A stretch of 64,000 bases of DNA from Nocardioides cavernae (GTDB taxonomy: Bacteria > Actinomycetota > Actinomycetes > Propionibacteriales > Nocardioidaceae). The DNA is taken from contig NZ_JACCBW010000004.1 of the NCBI RefSeq assembly GCF_013410035.1, positions 186,001-250,000 on the forward strand. The letters are read 5' to 3'. The stretch's first letter is position 1; every line of letters starts with the position of its first letter. The position numbers and the translations under genes were made by a program. Below are positions 55,401 through 64,000 of the stretch, one piece after another. The notes beneath the pieces were generated by a model. The model made no database searches and was not told where the DNA came from. It worked only from the letters and a program-made list of their open reading frames with translations.

Positions 55401-57485
55401 GTGACCGACGACCGCTCCGGGACGACGCGGAGCCCGGCGCTCGACGCGGAGTCCGACCGGCTCGCGTGGCGCCTGGCCGTCGACGCGGCGGGGGTCGGCG
55501 CCTTCGTGTGGGACCTGCGCACCGGGGAGCTGCACTGGGACGACCGGCTGCTGGAGCTCTTCGGGCTCGACACGGACACGTTCGGGGGCACGATCGAGGC
55601 GTTCAACAGCCTCGTCCACCCCGACGACCTGGGCCGCGTCAGCGACGCCCTCCAGGTCGCCATCGCGAGCTGCGGCGAGTACACCGCGGAGTACCGCGTC
55701 GTGCTGCCCGACGGCGGCCTGAGGTGGATCGAGGCGCGCGGACGCGCGCTGCCCGTGCTCGACGGCGTCGAGGCCGTACGCCTCGTCGGGGCGGCGTACG
55801 ACACCACGGCCGTCCGCGACGGCGAGGCCCGGGTCGGGCGGGTGCTCGAGTCCATGTCCTCGGCGTTCTTCCAGCTCGACGACCAGTGGCGCTTCACCTA
55901 CGTCAACAGCGAGGCCGAGCGACTGCTCGGCACCACCCGGTCGCACCTGGTGGGACAGAGCATCTGGGAGGCCTTCCCCGACTCGGTGGGCAGCCCGTTC
56001 GAGGAGGGCTACCGCGCGGCAGCGGCCTCGGGCTCGCCGGTCTCCTTCGAGGCCTGGTACCCGCCCCCGCTCGCCAGCTGGTACGAGGTGCGCGCATGGC
56101 CGACCCCCGAGGGGCTGGCGGTCTACTTCGTCGACGTCAGCGACCGTCGCGCCGCCCAGGAGGCGCTGGACCGCTCGGCGGAGCGGCTGGCCCTGCTGGC
56201 GTCGGTGTCGGACTCGCTCACCGCCACCCTGGACGCGACCGAGGGCGTCAGCCGGCTGGCGACCCACCTGGTGCCGCTGCTGGCCGACTGGTGCCTGGTG
56301 ACCCTCGTGGAGGACCCCCAGGTCACCGACTGGCGGCGCGGGCTGCGCGACGTCGGCTGGGCGCACGCCGACCCCGCGCTCGAGCCGGTCCTGCGGGAGT
56401 ACGCCTCCCTCCGCCTGCGGGCGATGACCGACGAGTCCTACCTCGCGCGGACCATCCAGGACATGACGCCGGTGCTGATGCATGCCGACGCCGCCGACCA
56501 GGTCGCTTCGGTGCTCGTCCCCGGCCCCGCCCGCGACCGGCTGCGCGTGCTCGACCCGGCGTCCGCCGTCGTGGCGCCGCTGCGCGCGCGTGGGCGCACC
56601 GTCGGGGTGGTGAGCGCCTTCCGCGGCCGCGGACGCCCGGCGTTCGACGAGGACGACGTCGCACTGCTGCAGGACATCGGGTCGCGCGCCGCCCTGGCGC
56701 TCGACAACGCCCGCCTCTACGAGTCGCAGCGTGACCTCTCCGAGACGCTGCAGCGCAGCATGCTGACCGACCCGCCACGGCTCGACGACCTCGACATCGT
56801 GGTGAGGTACGTCCCGGCCGGCGACGTCGCCCGTATCGGCGGGGACTGGTACGACGCGTTCCTCCAGCACGTCCCCGGCGACGAGCAGCCGCACGTGGTG
56901 CTGGTCGTCGGCGACGTGGTCGGGCACGACGTGGCGGCCGCCGCCGCGATGGGCCAGGTGCGTGGCCTGCTGCGGGGCGTGGCCGTGCACGGCGGCGACG
57001 CACCCGCCGCGATCCTCTCCGGCGTCGACACCGTCATGGAGTCGCTGTCGCTCGGCACGACCGCCACGGCGGTCGTCGCGCGGCTCGAGCGGAGGGACGG
57101 AAGCGGCGGCGCCGTGGTGCGCTGGTCGCACGCGGGGCACCCGCCGGCGCTCCTGCTGACGCCGACCGGCGAGGTCCACCACCTCGCCGACGTGGAGGAC
57201 AGCGACCTGCTGCTCGGGCTCGACCCCGGGACCGTGCGGGCCGAGAGGTCCGCCCGCCTCGAGCCGGGCTCCGTGCTCGTCTTCTACACCGACGGCCTGG
57301 TGGAGCGCCGCGACCGCGACTTCGACGCGGGCGTCCACGACCTCGCCGACCTGCTCCGCGTGGAGGCCTCCCGCGGCTGCGACACCGAGGCCCTCGCGGA
57401 CCGGTTGCTCGCCGGCATGGTCGGCGACGGGCTCGAGGACGACGTCGCCCTCCTCGTCGTACGCTTCTCGCCTCCCGCGGGGTGA
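55401..57485 (+). CDS. PAS-PAS-GAF-SpoIIE (PP2C-type) serine phosphatase
   Basis: 694 residues from GTG 55401, which has GAAGG upstream. PAS 1 (about 20-135, with FVWDLRTGELHWDDRLLELF), PAS 2 (about 140-255, FTYVNSEAERLLG), GAF (about 265-425, ending LQDIGSRAALALDNARLYES) and the SpoIIE phosphatase domain (about 450-690) with metal-binding GGDWYDAF, VVGDVVGHDVAAA, WSHAGHPPALLL, FYTDGLVERRD and EDDVALLVVRF. Proteins like this dephosphorylate anti-anti-sigma factors in response to signals. No kinase or antagonist gene is adjacent. 126 bp separate it from idi, with an inverted repeat GGTTCG-CC-CGAACC at 55307-55320. The frame is open back to 55290 without a better start. Confidence 0.9.
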   Translation: MTDDRSGTTRSPALDAESDRLAWRLAVDAAGVGAFVWDLRTGELHWDDRLLELFGLDTDTFGGTIEAFNSLVHPDDLGRVSDALQVAIASCGEYTAEYRVVLPDGGLRWIEARGRALPVLDGVEAVRLVGAAYDTTAVRDGEARVGRVLESMSSAFFQLDDQWRFTYVNSEAERLLGTTRSHLVGQSIWEAFPDSVGSPFEEGYRAAAASGSPVSFEAWYPPPLASWYEVRAWPTPEGLAVYFVDVSDRRAAQEALDRSAERLALLASVSDSLTATLDATEGVSRLATHLVPLLADWCLVTLVEDPQVTDWRRGLRDVGWAHADPALEPVLREYASLRLRAMTDESYLARTIQDMTPVLMHADAADQVASVLVPGPARDRLRVLDPASAVVAPLRARGRTVGVVSAFRGRGRPAFDEDDVALLQDIGSRAALALDNARLYESQRDLSETLQRSMLTDPPRLDDLDIVVRYVPAGDVARIGGDWYDAFLQHVPGDEQPHVVLVVGDVVGHDVAAAAAMGQVRGLLRGVAVHGGDAPAAILSGVDTVMESLSLGTTATAVVARLERRDGSGGAVVRWSHAGHPPALLLTPTGEVHHLADVEDSDLLLGLDPGTVRAERSARLEPGSVLVFYTDGLVERRDRDFDAGVHDLADLLRVEASRGCDTEALADRLLAGMVGDGLEDDVALLVVRFSPPAG

Positions 57486-57503
57486 CCGGGGTCCCGACCC
57501 CGC

Positions 57504-57533
57504 TTGACGTCGTTCGAACACGTGTTCGATCAT
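57504..57533 (+). promoter_or_regulatory. SOS promoter of imuA'-imuB-dnaE2 with perfect LexA box
   Basis: TCGAACACGTGTTCGA (57514-57529) is a perfect 16-bp palindrome and a full match to the actinobacterial LexA consensus. It lies between TTGACG (57504-57509) and a weak -10 (CGATCA or GATCAT, 57527-57533), so LexA would occlude the promoter. The imuA' start follows at 57540. Confidence 0.92.
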
Positions 57534-57539
57534 GGACCC

Positions 57540-58205
57540 ATGTCGTCCGCCCGCTCCGTCGCCGCCCTCGACCCCCGGCGCGCCGTGGTCGAGCAGCTGC
57601 GCGAGCGGGTGGCGGCCATGGAGGACAAGGCCGCCGGCGAGCCGGTCCCCACACTGCCCGCGCTGGCCGGGCTGGTGACCCTGCGCGCGGGCGGTGCCTA
57701 CGCGGTCGACTCGGCCTCGCTCGCGCTGGCGCTGGCCGCGGGCGCCTCCCGGGCGGGCGAGTGGGTGGGGTTCGCCGGGTGCACGGACTTCGGCGCCGAG
57801 GCCGCCGCTGAGCTCGGGATCGAGCTCTCCCGCACCGTGCTCGTCCCCGACCCCGGGGAGCACTGGCTCGAGGTGGCCGCGGCGCTCGTCGACGTGCTCC
57901 GCGTCGTGGTGCTGCGCCCGCCGGCGTCCGTGGACGAGCGCACGGCCGGGATCCTGCAGTCCCGCCTGAGGACCCGGTCTGCCGTGCTCGTCGTGCACGG
58001 CGACTGGCCGCGTGTGGAGGCCCGGCTGAGCGTCGAGGAGTCCGTCTGGACCGGCCCGGGCACCGGCTCGGGACGGCTGGAGCAGCGCCGCGCCCGCGTC
58101 GCCGTACGCCGCGGCGCGCGGCCCTCGCAGCACACCGAGCTGACCTGGCCCGGCCTCGACCGGGTCGAGGAGCGGCCCCCGCTCGCGCGCACGGCCTCCG
58201 GATGA
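57540..58205 (+). CDS. imuA': ImuA'-like SOS mutasome protein
   Basis: 221 residues. RecA-like fold remnant: TLPALAGLVTLRAGGAYAVDSASLALALAAGA near residue 40 corresponds to the RecA core but lacks a canonical Walker A Lys-Thr. Matches actinobacterial ImuA' in length, position and the C-terminal Arg-rich QRRARVAVRRGARPS. Acts with ImuB and DnaE2 in damage-induced mutagenesis. ATGA overlap with imuB; sits 10 bp downstream of the LexA box. Confidence 0.87.
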   Translation: MSSARSVAALDPRRAVVEQLRERVAAMEDKAAGEPVPTLPALAGLVTLRAGGAYAVDSASLALALAAGASRAGEWVGFAGCTDFGAEAAAELGIELSRTVLVPDPGEHWLEVAAALVDVLRVVVLRPPASVDERTAGILQSRLRTRSAVLVVHGDWPRVEARLSVEESVWTGPGTGSGRLEQRRARVAVRRGARPSQHTELTWPGLDRVEERPPLARTASG

Positions 58206-59782
58206 GGGTCATGGTCGTCTGGTGCCCGGACTGGTCCGTGGTCGCCGCGCTCGACGAGGCGGAGCGCTCGCGCCGCTCCCCCGCCGCCGTCCTGTCGGCC
58301 AACGTCGTCGAGGTGTGCAACGGCCCCGCCCGGGCCGAGGGCGTACGCCGGGGTCAGCGGCGACGCGACGCCCAGGCCCGGTGTCCCGACCTGCTGCTGC
58401 TCCCCGCCAACCCCGACCGCGACGCACGGTCCTTCGAGCCGGTGCTCGCCGTGGTGGAGGAGCTGCGTCCCGGGGTCTCCGCGCTGCGACCCGGACTGCT
58501 CGCCGTACGCGCCCCCGGCAGCTGGTACGGCACGGAGTCCGCGGCTGCGGCGACGGTGTGCCAGGCCCTCGTCGAGGCGGGCGTGTGGGACGTCCGCATC
58601 GGCGTCGCCGACGACCTGTTCACCGCCGAGCAGGCCGCGCGCACGGCGGACGTCCAGGCGTGGTCGGTGGTGGCGGAGGGTGGCTCGCCCGAGTTCCTGA
58701 GGGGCCTGCCGGTCCAGGTGCTGCAGGACGAGGGACCGCAGGGCCGCGAGCTCGTCAGCCTGCTGTCGCGGCTCGGGCTGCGCAGCCTCGGCGACCTCGC
58801 CGACCTGCCGGCCGACGCCGTGCAGCACCGGCTCGGGGCCCACGGCGCCACGGTCCGTCGCCGGGCCCGCGGGGAGGACCAGACCCTGTTCGCCGCGCGC
58901 ACCCCACCGCCGGAGCTCGAGGCGGACGTCGTCTTCGAGCCGCCGCTCGACTCCGTGGAGGCGATCACGTTCAGCGTGCGGACCACCGCCGAGCGCTTCG
59001 TCACCCAGCTCGCCCACCACCAGCTGGTCGCCACCGGCGTGCGCGTCGAGGCCGAGTCGGACGGCGTCGTCCGGTCCTCACGGGAGTGGCTGCACCCTCG
59101 CTTCTTCACCGCGCGCGACCTCGTGGACCGGGTCCACTGGCAGCTCCAGTCCGCCACCGTCGGGGGCTCGCTGCGGGCCCGCAAGCAGTCCGGGGTGGTG
59201 ACCGCGCCTGTCGAGCGGATCCGCTTCGTCCCCGAGGTGGTCGAGCCGGCCGCCGCGCACGGCGAGGCGCTGTGGGGGACGGCGTCCGACGACCTGGTCG
59301 AGCGGGGCGTGGCCCGCGTGCAGGGGATGGTGGGCTTCGACGCCGTGCGCCGCCCCGTGCTGCAGGGCGGCCGCACCCCGGCGGCGCGCCAGTCGCTCGT
59401 GCCCTGGGGCGAGCGGCCGGTCGACCTCCGTCCGCTCGACCGCCCGTGGCCGGGCCGCGTCCCCGGCCCCGCCCCGGTGCGGGTCTTCGCCGCGCCGCCG
59501 GTGGCCGAGGTCGTCGACGACGCCGGTCGCGACGTGCGCGTGAGCGACCGGGGCGTGGTCACCGGCGAGCCGCGCCGGTTCCGGGTCGGCGGCCCCCGCG
59601 ACGGCAACGCCCTGCCCTGGCAGCCGGTCACGGCCTGGGCGGGGCCCTGGCCGACCGACGAGGGGTGGTGGTCGGGAGGCGACGGCCCGACCGCGCGCTT
59701 CCAGGTCGTCGGCGCCGACGGCCGGGCCTGGCTGCTCGTGCGCAGCCCCCACGGCTGGGCGCTGGAGGCGGCGTATGACTGA
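58202..59782 (+). CDS. imuB: ImuB, Y-family polymerase-like mutasome protein
   Basis: 526 residues. Y-family fold starting MRVMVVWCPDWSVVAALDEA, where the first catalytic carboxylate of active DinB enzymes is replaced, as in known ImuB proteins that serve as a beta-clamp adaptor rather than a polymerase. Little-finger-like region around 240-350 (LEADVVFEPPLDSVEAITF) and a long C-terminal tail (from about 380). Bridges the clamp, ImuA' and DnaE2. Confidence 0.93.
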   Translation: MRVMVVWCPDWSVVAALDEAERSRRSPAAVLSANVVEVCNGPARAEGVRRGQRRRDAQARCPDLLLLPANPDRDARSFEPVLAVVEELRPGVSALRPGLLAVRAPGSWYGTESAAAATVCQALVEAGVWDVRIGVADDLFTAEQAARTADVQAWSVVAEGGSPEFLRGLPVQVLQDEGPQGRELVSLLSRLGLRSLGDLADLPADAVQHRLGAHGATVRRRARGEDQTLFAARTPPPELEADVVFEPPLDSVEAITFSVRTTAERFVTQLAHHQLVATGVRVEAESDGVVRSSREWLHPRFFTARDLVDRVHWQLQSATVGGSLRARKQSGVVTAPVERIRFVPEVVEPAAAHGEALWGTASDDLVERGVARVQGMVGFDAVRRPVLQGGRTPAARQSLVPWGERPVDLRPLDRPWPGRVPGPAPVRVFAAPPVAEVVDDAGRDVRVSDRGVVTGEPRRFRVGGPRDGNALPWQPVTAWAGPWPTDEGWWSGGDGPTARFQVVGADGRAWLLVRSPHGWALEAAYD

Positions 59783-59809
59783 GCGGCCTCCGAGGCACGG
59801 GGGCGCCTG

Positions 59810-62800
59810 ATGGGCTGGAACAACCCCACGATGCACTGGAAGGAGCTCGAGCGCAGGCTGAGCGGCCTTCCCGGCGCCGACGACGCCCCCGTGTCGCGTC
59901 GCAAGCACTCAGCGACCGAGCCGCGCGCGATCGAGCGGCCGGCGCAGGCCACGCCCTACGCGGAGCTGCACTGCCACAGCCACTTCAGCTTCCTCGACGG
60001 CGCCTCCTCCCCCGCCGCGCTCGTGGAGGAGGCGGTGCGGCTGGGACTGCACGCCCTGGCGATCACCGACCACGACGGCTTCTACGGCGCGCCGCTGCTC
60101 GCCGAGGCTGCCGCCGCCTACGACCTGGCCACCGTGTTCGGTGCGGAGCTGTCCCTCGGCCTGTCCGGCCCGCAGAACGGCGTGGCCGATCCCGAGGGCA
60201 GCCACCTGCTGGTCCTCGCACGCGGCGTCGAGGGCTACCACCGGCTCGCGGCGGCGATGACCGACGCGCACCTGCGCGGTGACGAGAAGGGGCGCCCGGT
60301 CTACGACCTCGAGGAGCTCGGGGAGCGAGGTCGTGGCCACTGGGTCGTCCTCACCGGGTGCCGCAAGGGGCTCGTCCCGGGCGCACTGTCCGCCGAAGGC
60401 GAGGCCGCGGCGGCCGAGCAGCTCGACCGGCTCACGAGCCTCTTCGGCCTCGACGACGTCCTCGTCGAGCTCTCGCCCCGCCCCGGCGCCGACACCACCA
60501 ACGCGGTCCTCGCCCGGCTGGCACGCGTCCACGGCCTCGACGTCGTCGCCGCGGGCAACGTCCACCACGCGACACCCCGCGAGCACCGGCTCGCCTCGTC
60601 GATGGCCGCCGTCCGGGCCCGACGCAGCCTGAGCGAGCTCGACGGGTGGCTCGACCTGTCCGGGTCCGCCCACCTGCGCAGCGGTGCCGAGACCGCGCGG
60701 GCCCTCGCGGCGTACCCCGGTGCCGTCGAGCGGAGCGTGCGCCTGGCCGACGACCTGGCCTTCGACCTGCGCAAGGCCTCCCCCGCACTGCCCAAGCGCC
60801 AGATCCCCGAGGGCCACACCGCGGACTCGTGGCTGCGCGTGCTGGCCGAGCGCGGCTTCGCCGAGAGGTACGCCGGCGTGCCCCACGAGCGCGAGGCACG
60901 TGACCGGCTCGAGCACGAGCTGCGGGTCATCGCCGAGAAGGACTTCGCGGGCTACTTCGTCATCGTGCACGACATCGTCGCGTTCGCCCGCGAGCGCCGG
61001 ATCCTGTGCCAGGGGCGGGGCTCGGCCGCGAGCTCGGCGGTCTGCTTCGCGCTCGGCATCACGGCCGTCGACGCGGTCTTCTACCAGCTGCCGTTCGAGC
61101 GGTTCATCTCCGCGCACCGCGACGAGGAGCCCGACATCGACGTCGACTTCGACTCCGACCGGCGCGAGGAGGTCATCCAGTGGGTCTACGACACCTACGG
61201 CCGCCGCAACGCCGCCCAGGTCGCCAACGTCATCGGCTACCGGCCCCGGATGGCGGTGCGCGACGCCGCGAAGGCGCTGGGCTACTCGCCCGGCCAGCAG
61301 GACGCGTGGTCCAAGCAGGTCGACGGGTGGAAGTCCGTCGTCACCGGCGACCAGGGCGACACCGACGCCCACGACATCCCCGCGCCCGTCGTGGCGCTGG
61401 CCGAGGAGATGCTGGGCGCTCCGCGCCACCTCGGCATCCACTCGGGCGGCATGGTCCTCACCGAGCGACCCATCGGCGAGGTGTGCCCGATCGAGCGCGC
61501 CCGCATGGACCGGCGGACCGTGCTGCAGTGGGACAAGGACTCCTGCGAGTCGATGGGGCTGGTGAAGTTCGACCTCCTCGGCCTGGGGATGCTGGGCGCG
61601 CTCGACCACATGATGCGACTGGCCGAGGAGCACCTCGGTGAGCGCTGGGACCTCGCGACCCTGCCCAAGGAGGAGCCGGCCGTCTACGACATGCTCTGCC
61701 GCGCCGACTCGATCGGGGTCTTCCAGGTCGAGAGCCGTGCGCAGATCGGCACGCTGCCGCGGCTGCGTCCGCGGGAGTTCTACGACCTCGCCATCGAGAT
61801 CGCGCTGATCCGCCCAGGCCCCATCCAGGGCGGCGCGGTGCACCCCTACGTCCGCCGCGCGACCGGGCAGGAGCCGGTCGCCTACGACCACCCCGAGCTC
61901 GTGCCCGTCCTCGAGCGCACCAAGGGCGTCCCGCTGTTCCAGGAGCAGCTGATGGCCATGGCCGTCACCCTCGGCGACTGCAGCCGCGACGACGCGGACC
62001 TGCTCCGCCGGGCCATGGGGTCCAAGCGCGGGGTCGAGCGGATCGAGTCGGTGAAGCACACGCTCTACACCGGGATGGCGCGACGCGGGATCACCGGCGA
62101 CCTCGCCGACTCGATCTACGTCAAGATCCTGTCCTTCGCCAACTTCGGCTTCGCCGAGTCGCACGCCCTGTCCTTCGCGCTCCTCGTCTACGCGTCGTCG
62201 TGGTTCAAGCTGCACTACCCCGCGGCGTTCCTCGCCGGGCTGCTGCGCAACCAGCCGATGGGCTTCTACTCCCCGCAGTCCCTCGTCGGGGACGCGCGGC
62301 GCCACGGCGTGGACGTACGCCGTCCCGACGTGACGCTCTCCGGCGCCCAGGCCGACCTCGAGCCCCTCGTGCTCGGTCCCGTCGCGGCCACCGGGCCCGC
62401 CGAGTGCTGCCGACCGCGGTTCGAGCGCACCGAGTGGGTGCCCGGCACACCCGACCCCGTGCCCGCCCACCGGCGCGACACCGCGCTCGCCGTACGCCTG
62501 GGGCTCGACTCGGTGCGCGGCATCGGTCTCGACGTGGCCCGCCGGATCGTCGCCGCGCGCGACGAGTCGCCGTTCACCGGCGTCACCGACCTGTCCCGGC
62601 GCGCCGACCTCACCTCGGCGCAGCTCGAGGCCCTCGCCACGGCCGGCGCCTTCGACGCCTGGGGCATGGAGCGGCGCGAGGCGCTGTGGGCCGCCGGCTT
62701 CGCCGAGGGGTCCGGCCACCTGCCCGGGTCGACCCCGGCGCCCGAGGCGCCGACCCTGCCCGGGATGAGCGAGCCGGAGATCACCCTCGCCGACCTCTGG

Positions 62801-63205
62801 GCCACCGGCATCTCCCCCGAGCGCCACCCCGTCGAGCACCTGCGCGAGGAGCTGCGCCGCGCCGGCGTGAAGTCCGTCGCCGAGCTCGCCGACACCGAGG
62901 GAGGCCGGCGGGTGCACGTGGGCGGCCTGGTCACGCACCGCCAGCGTCCGGGCACCGCGATGGGGGTCACCTTCCTCAACCTCGAGGACGAGACCGGCAT
63001 GCTCAACGTCGTCTGCTCGGTCGGGGTGATGCGCGCGCACCGGCAGGCGGCACGCAACCGGGTCGCCGTGGTCGTCCGTGGCCGCCTCGAGCGCAACGAG
63101 GGCGTCACCAACCTCGTCGCGGACCGGGTCGAGGGCATCGACGTGGTCGTCCCGGGCGCCGGCGCGGTGCTCCAGGCCCGGGCGTCCTCGCGCGACTTCC
63201 GCTAG
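59810..63205 (+). CDS. dnaE2: Error-prone DNA polymerase III alpha subunit, DnaE2 type
   Basis: 1131 residues. N-terminal PHP domain (ELHCHSHFSFLDGASSP near residue 52), polymerase core with catalytic Asp residues in PDIDVDFDSDRREEV (about 440-454) and GLVKFDLLGLGMLGALD, tandem HhH (LDSVRGIGLDVARRI) and OB fold near the C-terminus. Ends SSRDFR, a typical DnaE2 tail. It is the translesion polymerase of the SOS mutasome; start is 28 bp after the imuB stop. Confidence 0.96.
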   Translation: MGWNNPTMHWKELERRLSGLPGADDAPVSRRKHSATEPRAIERPAQATPYAELHCHSHFSFLDGASSPAALVEEAVRLGLHALAITDHDGFYGAPLLAEAAAAYDLATVFGAELSLGLSGPQNGVADPEGSHLLVLARGVEGYHRLAAAMTDAHLRGDEKGRPVYDLEELGERGRGHWVVLTGCRKGLVPGALSAEGEAAAAEQLDRLTSLFGLDDVLVELSPRPGADTTNAVLARLARVHGLDVVAAGNVHHATPREHRLASSMAAVRARRSLSELDGWLDLSGSAHLRSGAETARALAAYPGAVERSVRLADDLAFDLRKASPALPKRQIPEGHTADSWLRVLAERGFAERYAGVPHEREARDRLEHELRVIAEKDFAGYFVIVHDIVAFARERRILCQGRGSAASSAVCFALGITAVDAVFYQLPFERFISAHRDEEPDIDVDFDSDRREEVIQWVYDTYGRRNAAQVANVIGYRPRMAVRDAAKALGYSPGQQDAWSKQVDGWKSVVTGDQGDTDAHDIPAPVVALAEEMLGAPRHLGIHSGGMVLTERPIGEVCPIERARMDRRTVLQWDKDSCESMGLVKFDLLGLGMLGALDHMMRLAEEHLGERWDLATLPKEEPAVYDMLCRADSIGVFQVESRAQIGTLPRLRPREFYDLAIEIALIRPGPIQGGAVHPYVRRATGQEPVAYDHPELVPVLERTKGVPLFQEQLMAMAVTLGDCSRDDADLLRRAMGSKRGVERIESVKHTLYTGMARRGITGDLADSIYVKILSFANFGFAESHALSFALLVYASSWFKLHYPAAFLAGLLRNQPMGFYSPQSLVGDARRHGVDVRRPDVTLSGAQADLEPLVLGPVAATGPAECCRPRFERTEWVPGTPDPVPAHRRDTALAVRLGLDSVRGIGLDVARRIVAARDESPFTGVTDLSRRADLTSAQLEALATAGAFDAWGMERREALWAAGFAEGSGHLPGSTPAPEAPTLPGMSEPEITLADLWATGISPERHPVEHLREELRRAGVKSVAELADTEGGRRVHVGGLVTHRQRPGTAMGVTFLNLEDETGMLNVVCSVGVMRAHRQAARNRVAVVVRGRLERNEGVTNLVADRVEGIDVVVPGAGAVLQARASSRDFR

Positions 63206-63337
63206 GCCGGCGCCTCCGCGCGCAACTTCCGTGTCACCGTGCCGTAGCCCCGGCGTATGGGTGTCGTTGAGCGGGTATGCGTTCCTCCACGGGGGACTCC
63301 GGCTGCACCCGCCGGACGGGAAGCGCGGCAACGACAA

Positions 63338-63363
63338 GGGCCGCGCTGGTGGTGGCGCGGCCC
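63338..63363. terminator. Hairpin between dnaE2 and tRNA-Val
   Basis: A perfect 9-bp stem, GGGCCGCGC (63338-63346) and GCGCGGCCC (63355-63363), with an 8-base loop. It lies 132 bp past dnaE2 and 36 bases past the 3' end of the minus-strand tRNA, so it could terminate both convergent transcripts. No T-run. Confidence 0.65.
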
Positions 63364-63398
63364 TGTGACGTGCGGCTGGATCTCACGAGGATCTCGGG

Positions 63399-63470
63399 TG
63401 GGCGATACTGGGTTCGAACCAGTGACCTCTTCGGTGTGAACGAAGCGCGCTACCACTGCGCCAATCGCCC
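63399..63470 (-). tRNA. tRNA-Val (anticodon CAC)
   Basis: 72 nt reading GGGCGATTGGCGCAGTGGTA at the 5' end. The acceptor stem GGGCGAT/ATCGCCC, D stem GCGC/GCGC, anticodon stem CTTCG/CGAAG with loop TTCACAC (anticodon CAC), and T stem ACTGG/CCAGT with loop TTCGAAC all pair perfectly. Discriminator is A. CCA is not encoded (ACCC follows). Decodes GUG. Confidence 0.96.
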
Positions 63471-63501
63471 GAGCTCGGCAGAACGTTATCCCATGGGTGG
63501 A

Positions 63502-63523
63502 GCGGACCCGGAATCGGGTCCGC
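63502..63523. terminator. Hairpin after the PGPG membrane protein gene
   Basis: A perfect 9-bp stem GCGGACCCG / CGGGTCCGC around a 4-base GAAT loop, 5 bases beyond the stop codon of the minus-strand gene at 63529 and 31 bases upstream of the tRNA. A likely terminator for that gene. TAACGT/GATAAC-like -10 sequences for the tRNA lie just past it. Confidence 0.65.
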
Positions 63524-63528
63524 GAACC

Positions 63529-64000
63529 TCACCCCTCCTTGTCGCGCCTGATGGCGCTCCGCAGCTCCTCGACCTCGTCCGGCCTGCCGTGGAAGCGCCG
63601 GTAGCTGTAGACGATCAGCCCGACGGCGATGAAGGCCGACGCGACCTGGGTCACGCCGGTCCAGATGCCACCGGGCAGCCACCACGTGTCGGACAGCGGC
63701 CACCAGTCGGGGGCCGGGGGCTTGATGATCCACAGCACGCCGCACCCGGCGAGCACCAGGGCACCGAGGCAGGACGCCACGATCCGCGGCCACGTCTCGA
63801 CGCCCTCCGCGGCTCCGAGCAGGGCGCGGATCCGGACCGGTTCCACGCGGCGCTCGGCCCAGTCGTACTGCTGGGACAGCAGCGCGAGGCCGGCGAAGAT
63901 GCCGAGCAGGCCGGGGCCCGGGAGGAAGATCGCGGCGACCCCGAGCAGCAGGAGGGTCCACCCCAGGATCTCGAGACCGATGCGCTTCGCTGCCCCCGTC
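63529..64000 (-). CDS. PGPG-motif membrane protein, 3' part (5' end beyond window)
   Basis: 157 visible residues, in frame to the window edge. Reading inward: a hydrophobic pair interrupted by FLPGPGLLGIFAGLALLSQQ, then YDWAERRVEPVRIRAL, two further helices (WPRIVASCLGALVLAGCGVLWII and VTQVASAFIAVGLIVYSY) and a charged C-terminus. The pattern fits the actinobacterial PGPGW/TIGR02611-type membrane proteins of unknown function. An internal GTG at 63846 gives a shorter reading of 105 residues, but the upstream frame carries the PGPG signature, so the longer reading is preferred. Confidence 0.75.
   Translation of the reverse strand, partial: TGAAKRIGLEILGWTLLLLGVAAIFLPGPGLLGIFAGLALLSQQYDWAERRVEPVRIRALLGAAEGVETWPRIVASCLGALVLAGCGVLWIIKPPAPDWWPLSDTWWLPGGIWTGVTQVASAFIAVGLIVYSYRRFHGRPDEVEELRSAIRRDKEG

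Noticed and set aside
54483..58133. Open frame of 1216 codons on the minus strand opposite the flavoprotein, idi and SpoIIE-type genes
   Set aside because: Antisense shadow typical of very GC-rich DNA; low-complexity Arg/His/Gly-rich translation with no domain, opposite well-identified genes.
58202..59782. Active DinB/DNA polymerase IV
   Set aside because: The first catalytic carboxylate region is replaced (WCPDW), and the imuA'/dnaE2 neighbours identify it as ImuB.
59909..63337. Open frame of 1142 codons opposite dnaE2
   Set aside because: Antisense of a clear DnaE2 gene; composition is codon-complement-like and no motif is seen.

Overview
The window is a very GC-rich (roughly 70% or more by eye), gene-dense actinobacterial chromosome segment. 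GTG starts, 4-bp stop/start overlaps, DUF222/HNH (13E12-type) genes, the yebC-ruvCAB-yajC-apt-relA-hisS-aspS-alaS backbone and an ImuA'-ImuB-DnaE2 cassette together point to Nocardioidaceae or a close relative. The family-level guess is inference; no rRNA is present to settle it.

Left third (1-35765), nearly all on the minus strand. Reading in the direction of transcription: thrS with a C-S lyase; then an accessory stretch (DUF222/HNH endonuclease, small membrane protein, secreted protein, GNAT); then HIT hydrolase, inositol-phosphatase-like protein, phosphatidylinositol-phosphate synthase, pdxS, pdxT, yebC; an orphan AbiEi-like gene bracketed by two copies of a 74-bp palindrome; ruvC-ruvA-ruvB with a LexA box; yajC directly overlapping apt (secD and secF are not there); relA; a DUF349 gene (plus strand); an MBL hydrolase-hisS-aspS operon; an oligopeptide ABC transporter in the order C-A-B-D-F; rarA overlapping a second, paralogous peptide-binding lipoprotein; two small conserved genes and the 5' part of alaS.

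Middle (35898-55274): two divergent units sharing the 106-bp region 41795-41900. Leftward: a MerR regulator with a DICT sensory domain, an ABC exporter, a short-chain dehydrogenase and a large-subunit catalase. Rightward: fifteen genes, every junction overlapping by 1-8 bp, that first make GGPP, phytoene and lycopene, then cyclise (CrtYc/CrtYd), probably hydroxylate (P450), glycosylate (GT2) and acylate (CrtO-type) a carotenoid. The same transcript then carries a PAP2 enzyme, a UbiA prenyltransferase, a geranylgeranyl-reductase-like flavoprotein, a type III polyketide synthase, an isoprenylcysteine-methyltransferase-type enzyme, a second flavoprotein and IPP isomerase. I read this as a carotenoid pathway joined to a phenolic-lipid/alkylquinone pathway, possibly giving a prenylated quinone, with GGPP as shared precursor and photo-oxidative defence as the common purpose. 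This is the most interesting system in the window.

Right end (55401-64000): a PAS-PAS-GAF-SpoIIE phosphatase, then the SOS mutasome cassette imuA'-imuB-dnaE2 behind a perfect 16-bp LexA palindrome, a tRNA-Val(CAC) on the minus strand, and the 3' part of a PGPG-motif membrane protein gene running off the window.

Three LexA-type boxes (ruvC, HNH gene, imuA') fall in this one window. No gene-free stretch exceeds 300 bp. The two longest gaps (30628-30914 and 32316-32608) are described below.
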